The notes under the pieces are model-generated. The model searched no databases. It was not told the DNA's origin and saw only the letters and a program-made list of their open reading frames with translations. Below are positions 43,641 through 55,814 of a stretch of DNA of 64,000 bases, one piece after another; the stretch's first letter is position 1, and every line of letters starts with the position of its first letter. The position numbers and the translations under genes were made by a program. This DNA comes from Dermanyssus gallinae (lineage: Eukaryota > Arthropoda > Arachnida > Mesostigmata > Dermanyssidae): assembly GCA_003439945.1 (NCBI GenBank), contig QVRM01004859.1, forward strand, positions 62,001-126,000, given 5' to 3'.

Positions 43641-46514
43641 TCTTAGCTTAGTGCTAGCTTAGCGCTGGAGAACAGCCTGAGTACCTCTCTAGTAGACTAG
43701 TAGACGTTCTCCAGCGCTGGCTACACCATTTTATTTTTTGGTACAAATCATTGTAGTCATTGCAATCACATTTACGGATGGCTCTTTTGTTTTCGTCTTA
43801 CCAATGCTGTTAGATGTCTTTGTTTGCTTCTAAAATCCAGCCGTGGCTAGTTTCAAACTTAGTTTGCATCTACATCGATTTCTCAACTACTAACGAACTG
43901 CTCTATTATTCAGCTTAGATTGGTTTCTACCATAAGCATGTCCCATCTTCTTCAAGCAGTCTATTTAAATGTAGGTTGTTTTGAATTTTATTGATTTTGA
44001 AAGTAATTTCTGAAGAAAGCATCGTTATTATATTGCTTGCTACTGTGGCTAGGATTTCAATTTTATCATCAACAAGATTTTTAACGCAGCTTTTTAATTT
44101 AAATCTGAATTGCATTTAAGATTAAAACAGTTAAAGGTGGCCCAGTATCAAGATCAGGGACGTAGCGGATCTATACTCAGCAACATTTGCAGAAATTCCA
44201 CGCACGCGACCGAAATCTTGCCGAGACGATATAGGTTGGATTCGCTTTACGGAACTGAGAACCAAGTATCGTGTAACTACAACAAGCAAAAACAATGACC
44301 CCAATGTGGAAACATACCTCTAGAACAACAAACTTTATTCTTTTTCGTGTCTCGCCAAATTAATTGCGTTAATGTTTATGCTTGATGAAGCCCTTGTGTA
44401 GATTTGCAATTGCTGAATACCTCCACTGATTTAGTGTAGCGTTCTACCCAGAAAAGACTTTTAAGATCTAACCTTGACATAGTAAGGAGCGATTTTCTAG
44501 TGCTTAGTTTCGTGTGGATTGTTTTGGTACTGCAAGAAGGAGGTTAAACATTCTGTGTTGAACATAGGGCGCAACCGGGAAAGAGAAAGCGTCTTAATTA
44601 AGTCCCCAATGTGTTCCAGATTCTAAGTAGTTGTATGTTATAATGTACCATTAATTAGAGATACAAATGTGAAGCATTAGTAGTCGAATACACTTGAATG
44701 CTTTGAAATTAGGTTCCTGGACAGTTCCGAAATGATGAAGTCCTTGTTTATATGGTACCTTATGAGGATTTTTAAGCAGACCCGTATTAGCGCTTGGTTT
44801 AGCATTTTGGTAAAACAAGACCAACAAATGTCAGCACACAACATAAGAAACCATAGTTATGTGCAGTGCATTGTAAGGTACCAATTGCAACTAATATTGT
44901 AGAGTTGATAATTCAGAGATATTGTTTTGTGTACGTATTATATTACATATTTGTTACATAGAACCATGCAATGTTTGTTTACATCATTCTCGTGGTTAAG
45001 GCAACTCGATCAATGAATGCTGATTCACAAGCAAGGTAAAACTGTCAGACAGAGATCTCTACGCACATACAGCACGAAAAGAATCAGTATTGCTTTGGTG
45101 TCTAATGTTGTGGTTTTCTGCTATCCGCCGAACCAAGAAAAATTGATTGTTCGCTTTTAAGGCATTTTTGACAGTAGCTGCGATCATGCGCTTGCTAACC
45201 CAATTATTTGGAGTCATGTCTTGATCTTGCTTCTAGTAAAAGCAGGGCTAAATCTTTTAATGATTCAGTTGGCAATGTATCTACTACTGTATGGGCCTAT
45301 GATAAGTGTTGCCTGCATCGAGCATAATGTATTGCTAAATCCTGTGATCTAAACAGGCGGTGATACCGAGAGCACTCTGCTGTACGAGGAAGCATTTGCT
45401 GGAAGAGCTGCGCTCGTCTTACTAATTATATAGTGGTATCAAATAGACATTTTTGATCGAGATCTACCCATCATTGTGAGGGACTCCTGATACGCTCGAT
45501 CGGTGGTAGCAGTGTCAGTAGGGGCTGTAGCGTTCGTGCAACAAATCCTAGAGCTTCGCTGAGCTGGCGGTTGTTGGTGTCCAATGCATCTGCTGAAAAT
45601 AATCGGGTACGGAGTATCTCCCCAGCACCTAGACAACGTAGTAAAGTCTTTCTATGCTTTGGCAGCACCACCAACGGCACGCGGTCACTCTGTGTCTCGG
45701 CCACAATGCCGCGTATGACGGACGTCTATATATTAACCGTTGTGAGGACCCGGTCAAAGTAGTTGGAATCGCGTTTTTTGCAGGCTTGACTCTCATTTTT
45801 TTCCCAATCTTGGTTGCGGAACTAAAGTGCTCTATTTGCTGTAACATTTGAGCCTTCATCATTTTCTTTTTTTCTGGTGGTACATTTATTTGTGAGCAGG
45901 TGGGTGATTTCCCGTCCGCGTAAGTGGCGAATTCACGCCGTAGCCCTCTGGTCCCTAGCGCAAATTTTGCCGCATTTAGTTTGAGACCACAGGAGAGTGC
46001 TATATTTTTTTATATAGCAAGGAAATCTTACATCGTGGAAAAATAACGTGCACTTTCTTAAGCAACTTTAGGCGGTAAGTCTCTTTGAACTCTGCCGTCT
46101 GCCCTTGGGAGGTCTTGTCTCCGTAACACTTAGAAGATGCTCACTAAATGCGACTTCAATTTCATCTTGAACACTTTTAGCGTTTGTTTTTTGCGGATAG
46201 CGGCTTTCTTCGTACGCCGGCTAACGATGGTAGAAAGCTTCTCATCGTCTCGCATGAACACATGGCCACCATTCACATCAGCTAAGGCATTAGAATCCTT
46301 CCGTCCCTTCGCACTTCTATTTGCCGAGTCGTCCCAACTACGCTGCCGCCTGCCAGACCTGCAGGCACGGGTAGCCCTCCCCGGCCATTCTATCAAAATG
46401 CTAGTACACGTCTTGCTAAAAGTAAATGCAAATCAACTTGCGACCACACCGCAACTAAAAATTGGTTTTACCCACAGACCTGACACTACACGTTTGTTCA
46501 CAGCAAAAACTGTG
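43641..46514. other. Unassigned sequence
   Basis: Frames at 45439-45862 (up to 77 aa) and 46137-46835 (the latter overlaps the LINE-A antisense strand) carry no known domain. No exon with credible splice context was identified. Confidence 0.35.
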
Positions 46515-46587
46515 TTTTTTTTTTCCAATTTTCCAATTAGATTTATTTCACTCAGATTGAGTATAATATACAGTTCACGATGTTTCT

Positions 46588-48945
46588 TCATAATGCTCTA
46601 TCTTCTTCACGCTTTCGGCGAGAGAAGTAGTGTAACGATGTTTTGTTCAGCGCTGTGCATCCCACTGCATGGTACTTGGCACACCTCTTCAGGCAGAACC
46701 GGCAGGTGCACAACTCGTACTCCTCGTGAAAGGCTGCGTTTAAACATACCAGGTAGTGATAACCATGCACTATGTACCTGGTGTATACGTGGCGACTGTC
46801 ACATGCAGGACCAGACCAAAGGTGCACGGCATTGAAAACGTCCAAACCACCGACCTCCCGTCTGGCCTGTTCGACTTTAGCTTTCCATTCAGAAATGAAA
46901 CATTCGTATGGTACTGTACGCGGCATCTTCAGCCTTAGTCGGATTGCTTCAGTAGCCGGTTGACAACCTGACATGAGATACACAAAGCGGCTCCTTGCTC
47001 GAATAGACAAGCAAAGCACTCGCTTCATATATAATGAGAAACACCTCTCAAGCTGGTTAAAATTCGCCAGTGTGAGGTGGTTCCACACCTTGTCAAGGCC
47101 ATACATCAGCCCCGGAACAATCTTAAGCATGAAGAGCCTCACTGCTGAGAAAACGGACAGTCTTCGGGCATTGCCTACTTCCCCGTAAAGAGAGACAAGT
47201 GCCTTCCGTACTGTTTCGTTTATATGCGCTGTGAACGTCGTTCCCGTATAATGAACCCGAAGGCCAAGATACTGGAAAGAGTTAACAAACTCCAATGGTT
47301 GGCCGCAGCAACGTATAACGTCTCTGGCAGCCAATCGACCTCCACGCCTGAATTTCATGGCTTTGGTTTTTCTGGTGTTTATCTCAAGTCCCTTCGAGAC
47401 AAGGAACGCCTCTATCATAGAGGTAATGCGCTTGATGGCACCTAGGTCGCGATGAGCGACCACGATATCATCTGCATACATCACCACCACGGCTTTTTGG
47501 TACTCCTGTCGGACGTAACCGACGAGGTCAGCAAGGAGAAGTGTAAACGAGACGCAGCTCAGCGGGTCTCCTTGCGGAGTTCCCACATTTTGCTTAATCT
47601 CCAATACACCCTGCTCACCGTCTACCAACAAGGTGTCCTCCTCAAAGAAACTTGCTATTACACTCAGGAGAGAGCCACCCACTCCTGCTCGTTGGAATGC
47701 TTCAACCAGCAGATAGCGAGGGGCTTTGTCAAAGGCCTTGACGCAGTCAAGAAAGACTGCATACAGATGACCTCTGGGTTGTGCCACAGCTCGCTCGATT
47801 TCTGACTGGAGAACGTGGATTGCATCACGGGTGCCTCGGCCTCTCCTAAAACCGAAGTGCTCCGGTGGAAGTGCCTCTTCAGCCACGTGCTCAATCCGCC
47901 GAATCACCAACTTACAGAAAATCTTCTTCAATGTGCGTTCTGACGCCACTCCATGGTAGAGATTTGGATCCTGATCGGGCCCTGAGCTCTTTCTCTTCGG
48001 GAGTGACCGTAGGACCTGGCACACCTCCTCCACCCCGAAAGACAGATTCATGTTGTGCTTCTCCAATGTAAGCGGATACTGTACGATTGGAGATACGGCC
48101 GCAACGTCACGATTGAATAAAAGATTAGTTAGGTGGCTCTTTACCTGTCCGTCACTAAGCGGATTCCCCGCCCTACGAGGTCGCACGATGTAAGCTGAGG
48201 GCTCTCGTTCTGCTCTTTCAAGCAGCCGTCGTTCCTCCCGCCTTGCGTGTTCCCTTTTATGATCATAGCAGAGTCTTATATAGGCCTTTCTACGCTCAAA
48301 ATAGTCCCGCCTGGCTTGCAGTGATGATGTTGCTTTGGCTCTTGCTTGGCGCAGGAGTTCAAGCACTTCAACGTGGGCTAGGTAGCAGGCTCGAGAGTAC
48401 CACGGGCGTGATCTCTTCTGCCATAACCTTTTCCACTTCACTGCACTTCTCATCGTCCTCTCCAGCTGGTCACAGGTTGTATCGATGTCAGGGCTAACCT
48501 CAAGACCGCCCACCGCTCTGTCCAAAAGAGATAGATTAATCCGTCTCATTGCAGACCAGCGCGGCGGATTATGTCGGTCTCGCCAAATACCGGGAACATC
48601 GACAACGGCTAACACTGGTTGGTGTTTTCGGGCCGCTTCATCGACGTTTACCTTCCCAGAGGAGAGCACCACGCAGTATTCATCTTTCCTGACGCATTGC
48701 ATCGGTGGTAAGCGTTTATGTAGGTAGATAGATAACCCACCCACAGGTCTTCCCCGACCTCCCGCAGGTAAGACAGCCAGCTGGTGAAAGCCCCGCATAT
48801 CATTGATATACAGTTCGTCCCGCTGAAATGTCTCCGTGAGGAGTGCAATGTCAACCAACTTAAACATGTCATCACGTGCAAGATCCATTGCCCCCTTAAG
48901 TCCCTCACAATTCCAGAGAAGCACTCGTAGAGGTATGTTTGCCAC
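46588..48945 (-). CDS. LINE-A ORF2: endonuclease/reverse transcriptase, internally deleted
   Basis: 785 codons open throughout, starting MANIPLRVLLWNCEGLKGAM, an AP-endonuclease N-terminus, with LLTETFQRDEL carrying the usual Glu. After about residue 95 (YCVVLSSGKVNV) the frame jumps to linker sequence. The endonuclease motifs GDFN and SDH are not seen. The RT begins about residue 300 (FGVEEVCQVLRSLPKRKSSGPD). It passes straight to YHGVASERTLKK and GFRRGRGTRDAIH, apparently lacking the usual finger motifs between (…nYRpI.L). Then follow AVFLDCVKAFDKAP, VGTPQGDPLSCVS, the intact palm VVVMYADDIVVAHR, KFRRGGRLAARD, VNSFQYLGLRV and a thumb. The C-terminus has the Cys/His cluster CTCRFCLKRCAKYHAVGC. 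It would synthesise element cDNA if complete. As it stands it is probably inactive or dependent on a relative. The LINE clade was not resolved. Confidence 0.85.
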   Translation of the reverse strand: MANIPLRVLLWNCEGLKGAMDLARDDMFKLVDIALLTETFQRDELYINDMRGFHQLAVLPAGGRGRPVGGLSIYLHKRLPPMQCVRKDEYCVVLSSGKVNVDEAARKHQPVLAVVDVPGIWRDRHNPPRWSAMRRINLSLLDRAVGGLEVSPDIDTTCDQLERTMRSAVKWKRLWQKRSRPWYSRACYLAHVEVLELLRQARAKATSSLQARRDYFERRKAYIRLCYDHKREHARREERRLLERAEREPSAYIVRPRRAGNPLSDGQVKSHLTNLLFNRDVAAVSPIVQYPLTLEKHNMNLSFGVEEVCQVLRSLPKRKSSGPDQDPNLYHGVASERTLKKIFCKLVIRRIEHVAEEALPPEHFGFRRGRGTRDAIHVLQSEIERAVAQPRGHLYAVFLDCVKAFDKAPRYLLVEAFQRAGVGGSLLSVIASFFEEDTLLVDGEQGVLEIKQNVGTPQGDPLSCVSFTLLLADLVGYVRQEYQKAVVVMYADDIVVAHRDLGAIKRITSMIEAFLVSKGLEINTRKTKAMKFRRGGRLAARDVIRCCGQPLEFVNSFQYLGLRVHYTGTTFTAHINETVRKALVSLYGEVGNARRLSVFSAVRLFMLKIVPGLMYGLDKVWNHLTLANFNQLERCFSLYMKRVLCLSIRARSRFVYLMSGCQPATEAIRLRLKMPRTVPYECFISEWKAKVEQARREVGGLDVFNAVHLWSGPACDSRHVYTRYIVHGYHYLVCLNAAFHEEYELCTCRFCLKRCAKYHAVGCTALNKTSLHYFSRRKREEDRAL

Positions 48946-48972
48946 TACGCTTGCAGTTCTAGAACTGGTCAG

Positions 48973-49190
48973 TCACTTACGGGTGCTTGGACCGCCAGGC
49001 GCACTAAAACTCTCCTTAACCATCCTCTCGTAGGGGACGTCCCCAACCCAGCGACGGAACAGGCTTCCCTTTGGCCAGAATTCATTTCTGCAACAGTTTG
49101 CGTAATCTTCGTCACGCACCACCACACAGAACACAGCATCACTACCATGTGTATGTAGCTTCCAAACTGCTTTCACAGTTAGTGTTGTTT
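48973..49190 (-). pseudogene. LINE-A ORF1 C-terminal remnant
   Basis: The minus frame reads TVKAVWKLHTHGSDAVFC, VVVRDEDYANCCRNEFWP and KGSLFRRWVGDVP, ending 27 bp upstream of the ORF2 start. Position and pattern (…WP.GslvRr….) fit the C-terminal part of a LINE ORF1 (RNA-binding) protein. The rest of ORF1 is absent, consistent with 5' truncation. The identification rests mainly on position. Confidence 0.5.
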
Positions 49191-49254
49191 TTTTAACATT
49201 TTTATAAGGATATGTTAATACATTATGTACACGTATTGTTGTAACATATAGTAT

Positions 49255-51350
49255 ATTATTTATCGAATAATCTGTTTTTTACCATTGCTGACTCTTCGCT
49301 ATTGATGCGCCACTGCTAAGCTATTACTTAAAATAGACGTGTCAACTATGGCCGTAAAAACGCTTGTTACTCTTTAAAATATAAAAAAAAACGGAGCACA
49401 CTGTAAATAAGGCATACGTTTTATAGTAAAAATTGTATACACTTTTTGTATTTTTATTTCTACAGGCGTTTTTTTATTAAACAACCAGATGATTTTTGTA
49501 TTGCTTTATTTTAAGCAATGTAAAGTGAAACTAGCATAACCATTGCAGTTACAATTAACCTCGATTTCATAAAATCATGATATGTAGTCTGCCACCTACT
49601 AATACTACCTGGCGTCGCAAACGATCGCATTTCGTGTGTACTCGTTTTCATCAGCAACAGTGCTTGCTTGCTCTATTATGCACGCATGCGCCGTGCATAA
49701 TAAAAAGATCGGCAAGCAGAAGAGTGGAGACGCAGCTCAGTGGATCCCCTTGCGGGATTCCCACATTTTGTCTTATCCTGGAGATATTGTTAGATGTCTC
49801 CCTCAAAACGCTGGTAGATATCACCACCGGCTATATCAACAGTGAGTCTAGCTGGTTTATTTAGCCGGGCCAATGATAAACAGCAGCGGAGATGGTGGTG
49901 GCGCAAAAATCGTACCCTTTAAAGAGGGCCGACAAATATGTTGAGATGTAGTATTATGTGAAGGGGCTGTTGTTCAGATTGTAGCTGGGATAGACTTCGT
50001 GTTGTACGCCAAGGAGAATTTCTGGATGAGAGCAGTTAATTTCTGCTATAAATTGGTTATGTAAAACTTTGTAGATAAGAATGGTCCTCATTCACGAAAT
50101 GACTAGTATATCACAGTAGTCGCACAGTTTTTGTCACAGTACAGTGATAAACACTGTGCGACTCTTTCATCTGGGAGTGCTTGTCGTGTTTTATCTCCCA
50201 CCCAGTGTTGATTCTGCAGAAGTTACTGACGTCGTATTTGCGAGGCTTGCGGGTTTCTAAATTAGAGTTTCAGTTATTGTGGGATGTAATTTTAATTTAA
50301 AAAAACTACAGTTTCTTTGCAGTGTTTGGATCATGTATGTTTTAGATGCAGTAGCGCACTCCATAACTCCATCTACGTCCGGCGTACCGGCAATAGCATC
50401 ATAAGCTTGTTGTTTCATCATCTTAATAGTAATAAGCTTCAGAGCTTTGAAGTTTGGAATTTTGCTACAAGAAATTATCTATTTGCAATACGCGTTTTTG
50501 CCCTATGGCAGGAACAGCAGAAATGTTCACCAATAAAGCCGACCTGCTAATTCGGTCTAACGACTTCTTTAGTATAGACCGTATAGAGTATTGTGGTTGA
50601 AAGTGGTGTGGATGTCTGCTGTCAGTCTCCTGAAGAAGTGTCGCAGAGAGCAGTCAAGTGGAAAAGGTCCAGACCGCAGAGATCCCGGCCGTGATTCAAA
50701 CGGATATGTTACCTCTGTAACCAAGACGATTGACAGGATGCCTTTCACAGGATGTGATAGGAAGGTCGTTGTTAAATATGAACAAGGGTGAACATTTATG
50801 CTTACGTCGAATATGCGACGTGGAATATACCACGCTAGCCTCCTTTTGTTGGCTCGCCGTTGCCACAGCTGTTCTATGTACGATATTGCTTTCCTCTTAC
50901 GACATCATTGCAATACAAACGTATTCATACAGCGTGTTTCTTCTACGATAGAAGGGAGGACGAAATAGCACCGAGCCAAATTAGCTAAATAGAGCCAATG
51001 TTTCGCACTATGTGATCCCCTTTATCAATAAAACAACCTTTCGTTGTGTTGAGCGATTGCCGGAGACCCACCACGGTTGCAGTGGCTATAACGTCGAACA
51101 TGCTAGGAGAGAGAAGATCCGTCTGGACGAGCTGAAAGAGAACCTACATAAGTCGATCTCGTTAGTGGGCACGACACGCACTGGGTGACTAGCAGGTAGA
51201 GCACCTGGCAAACCTTCTGTCTAACTCCGACGTAGAGAATATGTTCCAGAGGACGAGTATCCGCTTACACTGGAATAGCACCCAATGAACCTATCGTTTG
51301 GGGAGGAGAAGATGTGCCGAGTTGTCGGGTCCCTTCCTAGGTGGACAATG
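49255..51350. repeat. Duplicated block, copy 1 (with LINE-A pieces in opposing orientation)
   Basis: Colinear with 55855-59550. Shared anchors are TTACCATTGCTGACTCTTCG (49278 and 55880 regions), ACTAATA(C/G)TAC, GCAAACGATC.CATTTCGTGTG, the LINE-A segment GGAGAC.CAG.TCAGT.GATC, CTTTGGATCATGT and GAAAGTGGTGTGGATGTCTG. Within it, 49700-49865 reads as LINE-A RT on the minus strand (the VG.PQGD region). 50580-51350 reads on the plus strand as the segment that lies upstream of the RT in the 48945-46588 ORF. Relative to copy 2 it lacks about 1.8 kb (equivalent to 56345-58120). Confidence 0.75.
50580..51350 (+). pseudogene. LINE-A pre-RT segment, inverted relative to the RT part
   Basis: Near 50640-50720, CRREQSSGK..KGPDRRDPGRD aligns with the linker RTMRSAVKWKRLWQKRSRP of the long LINE-A ORF. 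Further on, NLLSNSDVENMFQ (51215-51255) aligns with NLLFNRDVAAVSP, and TYRLGRRRCAELSG (51290-51330) with LSFGVEEVCQVLR. Stops and shifts are frequent. The block at 58950-59550 matches it closely. Confidence 0.6.
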
Positions 51351-53735
51351 GAAGGCAAGACCAGGTCTACTGCGAACATTAGGTGCTCTTGATGGAGATC
51401 CTGTGAATTAGTTACTGCAATTCTGAAGAAAGGACGAATTCTCATAGCCGCGCCGTGTCTTCAGTGGTCTGCAACCTTCTGATGTCAGGTTAATCCCTGA
51501 TGAATTCGAGCTTCTAAGGGCGCCAATTCTCGACGCCTCCATGGGCACATCTTTAGCAAAAAAATTTGGTGAAATTAGTCGTTATTTGCCGTTAATATTA
51601 GTCGTTGCTCACAAGCCTATACTAAACCGACGCTCTCAGAAGGAACGGGAATTCGTATGACTTTTATTGCAGTTACTGCCTATTTTGGTCTTTTAAATCC
51701 ACCGAGGCTCTGGTACGAAGGATTACACCATTAAATTAACCACAAGGTTCACGTAGAAGGTTCACTGCTACGAAGATAAATGTGTTTTAGTGCTTAATTT
51801 CATATATCAATCGACTTTAAACTTGCAAGTAGATAAGGCGACCAGGAGCAGTGGATGAGCCAGGCGAGCAACATTAAGGATACTATTGTGATACTCCGTA
51901 GAGCTGGGATAATCCAGAACCATGCGCTGTGAGGTATGTTCTTCACGAAACGTAAAGACTCGCTTATTATTACTACTGCTTTCTCTTTGTCGACGAACTA
52001 CATGATGCATGCTACCCTAGCTTTAGGGTCGCGAGCGAATTTCACGTTCCCGAGTTCTGTCTCCCGCTTGTGCTAGCCAAATAGAAGCTCTACAGGTTGT
52101 GCTACTTCAGAGTTCCTGTTGTCTTAAATGAATCTAGTACCATGCGTCCAGCGGCCACCAATCACCATTGTCAGACCTACGCGCCTGAAACGTAGTGGCG
52201 GCACTACCGGTGACAACGCACGCCGTGTTAATGCGTTGTTCGAATCGACCAATCCGCGAACAGAACGAGTGGAAACTTTCCGATGTGAAATGTTCGAGAA
52301 GATTCGATTTTAGCGTTTAACGTTATTACAATACGAACGTTGCAGCGTCTCCGAGTGAATAAATAGACCGAGAAGCATGGCCTAAAGTCCATTCTTTGCC
52401 CGGCTGCACTACGCGCTGGACGTACGTTCATGCATGTCGTTCATTGTTTCCAAGTTTCTTGTTATGTAGGAATCGTCTAGCTGAGTCTATATCCCCCAGT
52501 TAACTTAGCGTAACATAATAACGTTACAATATTGGATCCCACCTATCGAATCTAACCGGAAGCATTTAGTGATGCGGTTTAAATTATAACATTACCATAA
52601 TAAACTACCAGTCACAATTTCTGATCGTATTGCCCATGCTAGCTAATTCCATGGAATATCTTGTGGACAACGTTTTTCTTCATTTTAACTGCTGCAAGCT
52701 TTTTAATCTCTATATCTTAGCGCTTCTGTAGAGCCTGTGTTGAATTAGAATTACTTATCTGCAACTAGCTTTTGCTTCTTGGGATCGGAATAAAATAAAG
52801 AGAAGCAGTGTTTCCAGTCTGTACTACTATTTGTAAATTAATAGAGCAGTGGCCTCAGCCGTATTTCTTACTCATTCAGTCATTCATTTTGTGTACACTG
52901 TTTTAAAAAAAAAAACGGAAAAAAAAACACTTGCTTGCTTACTATGTTTAAAAAAGATAACCGCAGCGAGAATATTATTTAGACGCCCCCAGCTAGATCT
53001 GCAAACAATGGTCACCTAGGATCAAACCACTACCGAGGGACGCAGCGCCTACATCGTACAGAAGAAGTATCATATACAGAACTACAAGTTTTGTACAGGA
53101 ATATTTAGGAAAAACGCTTCCTTTTATTTCGAAAGTAAAGGCGCTTCTGTTTATCCTAAGAAATATTTGTTTTAGATTTTGACATGAATATAATAAAAAC
53201 GGATACTTGTGTAGGGTTGTTAGAGATGATAATCTCATTGGCAAAATCGGGCTTTGTGTGACTCGGCTGGTCAAATTGTCATCAAACAGCTATCTGCGAC
53301 CGGATGGCTCTAGTTTAATAAAGCGAAAAAAAAACAAGGTCGCTGTGGAAATCGGCCACAGGAAGGCATGGCAGGTTTTGCTTCAAAAAATATCGGTTAT
53401 TATTCAAGGCGGAAACACTGCGTTACTTATTACTGGTTCATTGCCGATAAACAAGCAACTCGCCTTTCTGTCGTAGCAGAGCTTTGGTGTTTGAAATGCA
53501 TGTGTAAGTGATTGACAAACATAAACCTATACATGTAAAAAAATAAACGCAAATTGTTTTTTTTGCCAGACTTCTTATATATGTTCATATAAGCGTAGCT
53601 TTAGCAACCGCAATATGGATGTTAAATAGAACCCAATTATAAATAGCCTGAAAAGCTTACGTGTAAAACAATATTGTCTTATATTGACCGTTAGGGAAAT
53701 CGTTTTGTTTGTAAGCCTCGGCTTTACTTTTCCAG
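51351..53735. other. Unassigned AT-rich sequence
   Basis: No gene or repeat was recognised. The frame 53207-53476 (89 aa) has no known domain. Confidence 0.35.
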
Positions 53736-53739
53736 TACA

Positions 53740-53960
53740 AAAAAGCACACGGGCCCACCAGACTGATCCTATAGAGGACGGTACATGCCTTCCTGACGCG
53801 TAACTGCGTTGCCGACCTGCTATCCCTGCCAGCGGCGAGTCATCGCGCGAAAGGCTGCAAAACGGACTTTTCAGCTAGCGTATGCCGTCGGTGCGAATCG
53901 TCGTCTAAGACACTCTTTGACTTAACTGCCTCAAAATGAGAATGCTAATAAAAATAAGCC
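53740..53960 (+). pseudogene. LINE C-terminal fragment (possible)
   Basis: The reading CRRCESSSKTLFDLTASK followed by a stop and EC (53890-53950) resembles the 'C..C....ETL.H....C' C-terminal motif of several LINE ORF2 proteins. It is preceded by LPD…LRCRPAIPASGESSREG, comparable to the 'LRt...pt...l.rg' run that precedes that motif. The His is replaced or shifted and stops are present. Confidence 0.35.
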
Positions 53961-54479
53961 TCGCTGAGCCCATCCTAAAATTAGAGCAATTTTAATTATT
54001 CGTTAGTATGGTGAAGATGGTTAGAAACAACTGATATTATATTGGATCTACTTAGTTGGCGCACACAGACCAAAATATTCAAGTTTTTATTATTGTAAAA
54101 AAAGACAATTTAGAGAACTTACACAACATTTTTGCTCTGATGCAGGATTAACGATTACTGAGCATATCATAGCGTCTACTGTAATCAATAAAATGATTTG
54201 GTGTAGTTCCTCCTTGGTCTTTCATCGTTCTAAATTCACATGTACTATGAACCGTTTAAGCCACACACTTTAAATTCCTCCAATGAAATTATCCAACTAC
54301 TAATTTAAACTGCATACAGAGACATAGACGAATCTCGACACTCACTTTCACAATGGAAACAAGCATTTTACGTCAGCTGCAATGGGTCTAAATTTTTTAC
54401 CATTTGTAAAATATACTTTTTTCACCAATTGCTCCACTCTCAGTGGCGTCCAATACCGGTGGTTTAAAAGCTTTAAATT
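53961..54479. other. Unassigned sequence
   Basis: AT-rich, with no recognised gene or repeat. Confidence 0.35.
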
Positions 54480-54670
54480 TTTTTTAAATTGACGAATGCG
54501 TATGTAAATATTGTGGCGAGTGCAATATCGGACGATACCACATACTCACTTGCTCGTTTATCGAAACACCGTCACTACAAGCACGTGTTAACGATATTAT
54601 TAGCCTACAAAATGATATGTGAACTTTTGTAATACACTACCAATTTAAGGTGAATAAACTTGAAACTTAA
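54480..54670 (+). pseudogene. LINE 3' end: zinc-ribbon-like C-terminus and 3' UTR
   Basis: ECVCKYCGECNIGRYHILTC (54497-54560) fits the 'C..CG....YHiL..C' C-terminal motif of CR1/Jockey-type LINEs. It is followed by SFIETPSLQARVNDIIS, a stop, and a short 3' end (GTGAATAAACTTGAAACTTA). Upstream coding is truncated. Confidence 0.5.
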
Positions 54671-54869
54671 AAGCTTTAAGGTTATCGAGGAGGTTTAGCC
54701 GCCATTGATGCTCGTAACCTGCTAGAAAAACGATGAGAAGTGCCGTAAAGTGGTAAAGGTATAGCAGAAGATATCACGTCCGCGGTTTTCAGCAGCCTAC
54801 TGCCTTCCCCACAGTGAAGTGCTCAAACTGTTGCAAAAAAAAACTTTTACAAAAAAAACACGCGAAGCT

Positions 54870-55260
54870 AGAGAAATGACGGCCGCTCGAAGGAGCAGAA
54901 CGAGAACCCTCAGCTTATATCGTGCGACCTCTCAGGGCGGTAGACCGCTTAGTAAAGAACAGGTCACCACGTAACTAGTGATTTGTACAATCGTGATGTT
55001 GCGGCCTTATCTCCAATTATACAGCATCCGCTTGCACTGAAGCAGATATTTTGAGTCTGACATTCGGGGTGAAGGAGGTGCGCCAGGTCCCAGGGTAATT
55101 CCAAAGAGAGCTTGGCAAACTAGTAAAAAACATAGTGGCTCGACTCGATGATGCGAATGCCGCGAATCAGGCATCGTCGAACGCGCAATACGGGACTTAA
55201 GACTCGATGATGGATATGCTTTAGCAGGATTTACTCCGGGCGGAGAAACTAGATTCAAGA
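54870..55260 (+). pseudogene. LINE-A fragment (pre-RT segment), plus strand
   Basis: CTCAGCTTATATCGTGCGAC, GGCGGTAGACCGCTTAGTAA, ATCGTGATGTTGCGGCC and AATTATACAGCATCCGCTT are near-copies, on the opposite strand, of sequence at 48055-48215 in the long LINE-A copy. They encode SAYIVRPRRAGNPLSDGQV and NRDVAAVSPIVQYPL there. The frame is broken by several indels. Beyond 55100 similarity fades. Confidence 0.75.
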
Positions 55261-55814
55261 GCTTTAAAACGCAAGTCTTTGTATTTTTTATTTTGTATTT
55301 TTAATGTTTGTGCGCCTTATACTTTCTTCCTTTGAAACCTACCGGTGTCGTTGACGGGAAAACATAGCCTTAACTGCTCTAACAGCTGCGGGAGGGCACT
55401 CGCGCCACGCCGCGATTTCGAAGGTTATTTCAAAGGTATTTTATAACGCATAGGCGGCGGGAAAGCCTCGAAAGCTTTAAATCGTTATGTCCTGATTGTC
55501 GAGTCCCGTGTGGCCTTTGGTGCCTTCCACCATTATTTTTCCCCCGACCTCTTCATTTATGCTTGACGTTAAAAAGGCCTTGCAGCCACTTTGACCGACA
55601 CTGAAATGTGCTACAACATCTAATGGGCTCTGCAGGAAGGCGCCAATTGGACAAGCAGCGAACTCGACCCTACGGCATATGAAAAAGGCTCTTCTGTGGG
55701 GCGCGGTGGCGTTTTTAGGAATCTAGCTTTGACATCAGCAGGCGTTGTTGCGCTAGAGACATTGAGAGTTAGATAAATCGGCACTAATATTTCTCAACAG
55801 CTGGTAGCAACCAC
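55261..55814. other. Unassigned sequence
   Basis: GCGCGGTGGCG at about 55700 recurs at about 56050 next to the duplicated block. Otherwise nothing was recognised. Confidence 0.35.

Larger units (their letters stand above)
46515..49190 (-). mobile_element. LINE-A: non-LTR retrotransposon, longest copy
   Basis: Minus-strand element of about 2.7 kb. From 49190 downwards it has an ORF1 C-terminal remnant, then one long ORF2 (48945-46588), then a short 3' UTR with an A-rich tail (T10 on the plus strand at 46515-46524, preceded by CCAATTTTCCAATT-like repeats). Fragments of the family lie at 230-818, 33555-33990, 49700-49865, 50580-51350, 54870-55260, 57508-58210 and 58950-59550. No clear target-site duplication could be fixed. 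The 5' edge is approximate, near a T-rich stretch at 49184-49200. Confidence 0.85.

Noticed and set aside
46137..46835. 232-aa plus-strand frame
   Set aside because: Its second half is antisense to the LINE-A ORF2, and the first half has no known domain.
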